Positions 3,029-6,509 of a stretch of DNA of 6,509 nucleotides are shown piece after piece (the stretch's first letter is position 1; the number at the start of each line of letters is the position of its first letter). Location of the stretch: the NCBI GenBank assembly GCA_946478935.1, contig CAMLEL010000143.1, forward strand, positions 1 through 6,509, read 5' to 3'. Both the position numbers and the translations under genes were made by a program. This stretch comes from an uncultured Armatimonadota bacterium. Lineage in GTDB: Bacteria; Armatimonadota; Fimbriimonadia; Fimbriimonadales; Fimbriimonadaceae. The notes beneath the pieces are model-generated. The model was given only the letters and a program-made list of their open reading frames with translations. It was not told the DNA's origin and searched no databases.

Positions 3029-5656
3029 ATTTATTCCGGCCTTTTCGTCATGGCCCTCGCGGTAGCATCGGCTTCCGCGCAAAATCAGCAACCCCGGGCC
3101 AACTGGAAACTGGCGAACCGATTCGCACCCGAAAACCTTCGCCAATTCATCTATAGCACCAGTTTGACCCCCAACTTTATCAACCGAACGGACGTGTTCT
3201 GGTATTCGTGGCGAGACTCCAACGGGGTCACGTTTTGGAGAGTCGATCCGCGCGCCCGTAAGAAGTCTCATCTCTTCAATAGCGCAAAGATGGCGGCGAA
3301 GCTTTCTGAAGCGTTGAAAAAGCCATATGACGTCACGAATCTGCCAATCACGACGGTCACCTTCGATACCACGAACGCAAATTTGATGCGCTTTACGATT
3401 GATCAGACTCGATTCGAGTATGACTTGAAGACCGAGGAACTCAAGAATCTTGGGCGTGCGACCGGTCCGGCGACTCCTCCAACGGGTCCGGGTCAAGGTG
3501 GTGGCCGTTTTGGCCAAGGAGGGTTTAACAACCAAAACCGGGACTTTCGAAATTACTCTCCGGATCGCAAGGCGTTCGTCTACGCAATGGACCACAACCT
3601 GTACTGGGTCGATGTCAAAGACAATAAGGAGCAAGAGCCCGTTCAACTTACCAAAGACGGTGAAAAGGACTACAGCTTCGGAAGCCGACAAGAGATCGAC
3701 GAAGTGCGGCAACAGTTCCAACAGCAGGACGACGACCAAGAAGAGGGTCAGACGGGCGGTCGCGCGAATCTTCCTGGAGACAAGCGTGTCCGCGCGAACG
3801 TCACCTGGTCCAAAGACTCCAAGCGATTCTATGTCACGCGCAACGACTCACGAAAAGTGAAAGACCTCTTTTTGGTGAACTCGCTGGCTGAGCCGCGTCC
3901 AACGCTGCTGACATACAAATACGCCATGCCCGGCGAAGCCGACGTCACGCAGGTCGAGCTATTCGCCTATGATCCGGAAAAGAAGGAGTTGGCGAAACTG
4001 CCGGTTAACCGCTACCGAGACCAACGCCTGATGAATATTCACTGGCAGGACACTTCGAGCGACTCCTTGCGATTCATCCGCCGAGATCGACTGCAAAGGA
4101 ACCTCGAGTTCTGCGAGATGAACCTTGCCGACAAGGCGATCAAGGTGCTGTTGACGGAAAGTGTTGAGAACGCGTTCCTTGAGACGCAGTCGGTGCGGTA
4201 CCTAAAGCCAGGCGGCGACTTTATCTGGTTCTCTGAACGAACGGGTTGGGGGCACTACTACCTTTATGGAAACGATGGCAAGCTGAAGAACGCCATCACG
4301 AGCGGAGCCTTTCGAGCAAGCGACATCGTTGATGTGGACGAAAAGATGGGAATGTTCTGGTTCAGAGGCGTTGGCCGAGAACCGGATGAGAATCCTTATT
4401 ATCGGCACCTATACAGCATTCGTCTTGATGGTTCGCAACTCAAGTTGATGGATCCAGGCAATGCCGATCACGCGACGGTTCTCTCGCCCAGCAAGAATTA
4501 CGCCGTCAATCTTTGCTCGCGAACAGACATGACTCCCTGCGCCAAGCTCTTAAATGATAACGGCAAGGAACTGATGCAACTCGAAGAGATGGACTTATCG
4601 CGGCTGATCGAAGCCGGATGGCGGATGCCAGAGACGTTCAAAGTCAAGGCAGCCGACGGAGTCACAGACATTTATGGCAACCTCTGGAAGCCAACTGACT
4701 TTGACCCGAAGAAGAAGTATCCGATCATCGCGAACGTCTATCCGGGTCCGCAGACTGAAAGTGTAAGCGCTACGTTTTCAGCGACGGCTACAAATCAGCG
4801 ACTTGCCCAACTCGGCTTCATCGTGATTCAGATTGGTAATCGCGGTGGAAATCCGGCCCGGTCCAACGCATACCATAGCTACGGCTATTACAACTTGCGT
4901 GACTATGGCCTAGCTGACAAGAAGGCCGGTATCGAGCAATTGGCCGCCAGATTCGCTTGGATCGATATCGATCGAGTCGGAATATTTGGTCACTCTGGCG
5001 GTGGCTTTATGACGGCTGCAGCCATGCTGATGCCCCCGTACAACGACTTTTTCAAAGTCGGTGTGTCGAGCGCAGGCAATCACGACAACAACGTTTACAA
5101 CCAAAACTGGAGTGAGCAGCACCACGGGCTCCGAGAAACCACTGGCAATATCGGTCGTACTTCTGGTGCGGGTACCCGGCCGCCAGGAGAAGACCCGATC
5201 GACGAAGGGTTCAATTTCGATCCATTCTTGGCCATGCAGCAACTGACCGAGGAGGAAGCTGCCCAGGGACGTCGGGGACAGGGTGGCCAGCGGCAAGGCG
5301 GTCAAACGCAGGGTCAAGGTGGTCAGGGGCAGCAGCAAGGTGGTCAGGGGCAAAGGCAAGTTGTGCCGCCTGCCTTCCAGATCAAGGTTCCAACCAACCA
5401 TGAACTGGCTGCCAATCTGAAAGGCAAGTTGTTGTTGGTTCATGGGGACATGGACAACAATGTCCATCCAGCTGGCACCGTGCGCTTGGTAAACGCCCTC
5501 ATTCGGGCTAACAAGCGCTTCGATCTGATGATGCTGCCGGGCAAGGCTCATGGCTTCGCGGATATGCAGCCATACTTCACCAACCTTATGATGGAGTACT
5601 TTGCCGAGCACCTCTTGGGTGATTACTACCGAAGCGGCGCCGACATCGGCAGATAG
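3014..5656 (+). CDS. Secreted DPP IV-like serine peptidase (family S9B)
   Basis: This 880-residue exported peptidase has a signal peptide at residues 1-22 (Arg5, hydrophobic core, ASASA then Gln). Residues about 30-550 are the N-terminal beta-propeller (DPPIV_N type), and about 560-875 the alpha/beta-hydrolase domain. Catalytic residues: Ser661 in GHSGGG, Asp814 in HGDMDNNVH and His846 in KAHGF, with the oxyanion Tyr576 in VYPGP. Two features differ from true DPP IV: the Tyr after the catalytic Ser is Gly662, and no clear double-Glu motif is visible in the propeller, so strict X-Pro dipeptidase activity should not be assumed. It has low-complexity inserts: Gly-rich at 158-171, Gln/Asp/Glu-rich at 233-249, and Gly/Gln/Arg-rich at 753-782. 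These help make it about 115 residues longer than human DPP IV. No upstream in-frame start exists after the stop at 2972, and Met13 would destroy the signal peptide, so ATG 3014 is the best start even though it lies in a hairpin. It probably degrades extracellular or periplasmic peptides. Confidence 0.93.
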   Translation: MLPFRIYSGLFVMALAVASASAQNQQPRANWKLANRFAPENLRQFIYSTSLTPNFINRTDVFWYSWRDSNGVTFWRVDPRARKKSHLFNSAKMAAKLSEALKKPYDVTNLPITTVTFDTTNANLMRFTIDQTRFEYDLKTEELKNLGRATGPATPPTGPGQGGGRFGQGGFNNQNRDFRNYSPDRKAFVYAMDHNLYWVDVKDNKEQEPVQLTKDGEKDYSFGSRQEIDEVRQQFQQQDDDQEEGQTGGRANLPGDKRVRANVTWSKDSKRFYVTRNDSRKVKDLFLVNSLAEPRPTLLTYKYAMPGEADVTQVELFAYDPEKKELAKLPVNRYRDQRLMNIHWQDTSSDSLRFIRRDRLQRNLEFCEMNLADKAIKVLLTESVENAFLETQSVRYLKPGGDFIWFSERTGWGHYYLYGNDGKLKNAITSGAFRASDIVDVDEKMGMFWFRGVGREPDENPYYRHLYSIRLDGSQLKLMDPGNADHATVLSPSKNYAVNLCSRTDMTPCAKLLNDNGKELMQLEEMDLSRLIEAGWRMPETFKVKAADGVTDIYGNLWKPTDFDPKKKYPIIANVYPGPQTESVSATFSATATNQRLAQLGFIVIQIGNRGGNPARSNAYHSYGYYNLRDYGLADKKAGIEQLAARFAWIDIDRVGIFGHSGGGFMTAAAMLMPPYNDFFKVGVSSAGNHDNNVYNQNWSEQHHGLRETTGNIGRTSGAGTRPPGEDPIDEGFNFDPFLAMQQLTEEEAAQGRRGQGGQRQGGQTQGQGGQGQQQGGQGQRQVVPPAFQIKVPTNHELAANLKGKLLLVHGDMDNNVHPAGTVRLVNALIRANKRFDLMMLPGKAHGFADMQPYFTNLMMEYFAEHLLGDYYRSGADIGR
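5315..5352 (+). repeat. Tandem 21-base units in the Gly/Gln-rich insert of the peptidase
   Basis: CAAGGTGGTCAGGGGCA occurs at 5315-5331 and again exactly at 5336-5352, a 21-base period encoding QGGQGQ-type heptapeptides. Looser copies (GGxCAGxGG) precede it from about 5266. The period keeps the frame, so copy-number change would lengthen or shorten the insert without breaking the gene. Confidence 0.75.
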
Positions 5657-5663
5657 TTGATTG

Positions 5664-5697
5664 ACCGGCGATTCTCAGAAGGACGAGAATCGCCGGT
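5664..5697 (+). terminator. Strong 3' hairpin behind the S9 peptidase gene
   Basis: ACCGGCGATTCTC (5664-5676) and GAGAATCGCCGGT (5685-5697) pair perfectly over 13 bp with an 8-base loop, starting 8 bases after the stop codon. TTGAT (5657-5661, just before) and ATCAA (5698-5702, just after) could add a second stem. There is no T-run, so it may be a factor-assisted terminator or a 3' stabilising structure rather than an ordinary intrinsic terminator. Confidence 0.6.
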
Positions 5698-5749
5698 ATC
5701 AACTTGAATTCCAAGGTGAATCTGGGCCCAGCGCCGATTAGCCTTGAGG

Positions 5750-5755
5750 TATATT
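5750..5755 (+). promoter_or_regulatory. Possible -10 box (TATATT) of the rpsD promoter
   Basis: TATATT is the best -10 candidate in the 142 bases between the peptidase stop and rpsD. It would start a transcript near 5762, just before the leader hairpin. The -35 region at the usual distance (near 5727-5732) does not match the consensus. Confidence 0.3.
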
Positions 5756-5766
5756 AGGAAGATTGT

Positions 5767-5792
5767 AGGAGCGCCCAATTCTGGGCGCGCTC
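5767..5792 (+). promoter_or_regulatory. rpsD leader hairpin with a displaced Shine-Dalgarno
   Basis: AGGAG (5767-5771) is the only SD-like site before rpsD, but it lies 27 bases from the ATG at 5799. The space holds a hairpin: GCCCA (5773-5777) with TGGGC (5782-5786), loop ATTC, extendable by GAGC (5769-5772) with GCTC (5789-5792) past a 2-base bulge. With only the inner stem folded the SD would sit near a normal distance from the ATG; with the outer stem folded most of the SD is hidden. This two-state arrangement would suit control by its own product S4, but that is inference. Confidence 0.5.
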
Positions 5793-5798
5793 AAATTT

Positions 5799-6407
5799 AT
5801 GGCGACATACCGAGGAAGAAAGACTGATATTTGCCGCACTGTCGGCTTCGATATTTGGGGCAGGCCCACCAAGTCGGTGACCAAGCGGCCCTATCCGCTC
5901 GGCCAACATGGTCCAAATCTGAAGGATCGAAGGCAGTCCGAATACGGCGAGCAGTTGCTCGCAAAGCAGGTCATTCGCCGGTATTACAACATGCTCGAGA
6001 AGCAATTCTCAAACACCTTCAAAAAGGCACAGAGAATGAGCGGAAACACGAGCTTAAACTTCTTGCGCCTGCTGGAGATGCGGCTTGCAACTGCTGTCTG
6101 GCGTCTTGGATACGCTCGGTCCATTTTCCAGGCTCGACAGATGGTTTCCCACTGCCATATTCACGTGAATGGGCGATTGGTCAACATTTCCAGCTATCAG
6201 CTGAAGGTCGGAGATGTGGTGGAAGTGAGAGATCGAGAGTCCAGCCGACGGATCGCGCGAGACAATCACTTTGAAGGTGCGGCGGTGCCTGCCTACATGG
6301 AGGCCGACGTTACGAAATTCAGCGGCAAGATCATTGCCCTGCCCGAGCGAGAGGACTTCCCCAAGTTCTTCCAAGAGCAACAGGTCGTTGAGTATTACGC
6401 TCGATAA
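5799..6407 (+). CDS. rpsD: 30S ribosomal protein S4
   Basis: This 202-residue protein is close to the usual length (E. coli S4 has 206). It opens with MATYRGRK, has the conserved PYPLGQHG (31-38) and EYGEQLLAKQ segments, and carries the S4 RNA-binding domain at about 93-155 (LEMRLATAVWRLGYA, then ARQMVSHCHIHVNGRLVNI and the VGDVVEVRD strand). It ends with the typical LPEREDFPKFFQEQQVVEYYAR. It binds 16S rRNA early in assembly of the small subunit and takes part in mRNA entry and decoding accuracy. Only one Cys is present in the N-terminal region, so this is the zinc-free form. It is a single gene between its own leader and a strong terminator, not part of the common rpsM-rpsK-rpsD-rpoA cluster. 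Stand-alone rpsD is known, for example in Bacillus subtilis. S4 represses its own synthesis in several bacteria by binding the leader; the hairpin before this gene is a candidate site. Confidence 0.97.
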   Translation: MATYRGRKTDICRTVGFDIWGRPTKSVTKRPYPLGQHGPNLKDRRQSEYGEQLLAKQVIRRYYNMLEKQFSNTFKKAQRMSGNTSLNFLRLLEMRLATAVWRLGYARSIFQARQMVSHCHIHVNGRLVNISSYQLKVGDVVEVRDRESSRRIARDNHFEGAAVPAYMEADVTKFSGKIIALPEREDFPKFFQEQQVVEYYAR

Positions 6408-6416
6408 TTGAGCTTG

Positions 6417-6459
6417 AAAATGCCTCCTCTGGGTCATCCAGGGGAGGCATTTTTGTTTT
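6417..6459 (+). terminator. Intrinsic terminator of rpsD
   Basis: AAAATGCCTCCTCTGG (6417-6432) pairs with CCAGGGGAGGCATTTT (6438-6453) over 16 bp with one U-G pair and a 5-base loop, followed by TGTTTT. It begins 9 bases after the rpsD stop codon. This is a textbook Rho-independent terminator. Confidence 0.95.
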
Positions 6460-6461
6460 CT

Positions 6462-6479
6462 GCCACACTTCAGTGTGGC
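6462..6479. repeat. Short perfect inverted repeat at the right edge
   Basis: GCCACAC (6462-6468) and GTGTGGC (6473-6479) are exact reverse complements with a TTCA loop. Neither strand has a T-run after it, so it is not an ordinary terminator. It may be an operator for a gene beyond the right edge, or chance. Nothing else is seen in the last 50 bases. Confidence 0.4.
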
Positions 6480-6509
6480 CGAGCGGTACGAGTATCAGTT
6501 GAGTCGTTT

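Noticed and set aside
3050..3052. ATG at 3050 (Met13) as the true start of the S9 peptidase
   Set aside because: It would free the start from the hairpin but would leave only about ten residues of the signal peptide without a positive N-region. No SD precedes it.
2891..3739. Long minus-strand open frame (282 codons) across the start of the peptidase gene
   Set aside because: It is antisense to the signal peptide and propeller of a clear S9 peptidase, has no family-like motif and no convincing SD. It is a shadow of biased codon use.
4910..5611. Minus-strand open frame (233 codons) opposite the catalytic domain of the peptidase
   Set aside because: Its Leu/Thr-rich repeat is only the reverse complement of the Gly/Gln repeat, and the plus-strand frame carries the full catalytic triad.
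6469..6509. Possible start of a tRNA-Ser at the right edge (TGGCCGAGCGGT resembles a Ser D-arm)
   Set aside because: The D-stem is not closed (no GGC after the loop), the preceding bases belong to a palindrome and give no sensible acceptor arm, and the window ends before any anticodon arm.

Overview
The window looks like a chromosomal stretch from a Gram-negative-type environmental bacterium. A planctomycete-type c-type cytochrome lipoprotein, a sortilin/BNR-repeat secreted protein, a large secreted S9B peptidase with a Gly/Gln-rich insert and a stand-alone rpsD together suggest Armatimonadota (Fimbriimonas-like), with Planctomycetota or Acidobacteriota as alternatives. This taxonomic guess is an inference. 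There is no insertion sequence, phage gene, CRISPR array or rRNA gene, and no complete tRNA.

Left part (1-1513, minus strand). Reading in the direction of transcription, a VOC/glyoxalase-fold gene (1513-1103) is followed by a well-conserved TPP (THI-box) riboswitch aptamer (about 1041-929). Next come a strong intrinsic terminator (924-881), a small haem-c lipoprotein gene (844-425), and the start of a BNR/sortilin-like secreted protein that runs off the left edge (376-1). A segment of the aptamer's 3' conserved strand can pair with the 5' arm of the terminator. The sequence therefore shows a complete aptamer/antiterminator/terminator switch in front of a gene with no known link to thiamine. 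This is the most interesting feature of the window.

Middle part (1514-2970, plus strand). A gene transcribed divergently from the VOC gene encodes a basic-secretory-protein-family zinc peptidase with HELTH and EGIAD motifs; it may be translated from a leaderless mRNA. It is followed by a small exported Arg/Asp-rich protein of unknown function with a good Shine-Dalgarno (SD) site.

Right part (2971-6509, plus strand). A secreted 880-residue DPP IV-like S9 peptidase starts inside a long hairpin that covers its SD and touches its start codon. The same hairpin may act as the end of the preceding transcript. A perfect 13-bp hairpin follows this gene. Ribosomal protein S4 (rpsD) then stands as a single gene, with a leader hairpin between a distant SD and the start codon and a textbook terminator behind it. 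The last 50 bases hold only a short palindrome.

Most protein products here appear exported (signal peptides or a lipoprotein signal), so the window is mainly cell-envelope and secreted peptidase genes next to one housekeeping ribosomal gene. Apart from the two genes behind the riboswitch, the genes look independently transcribed.
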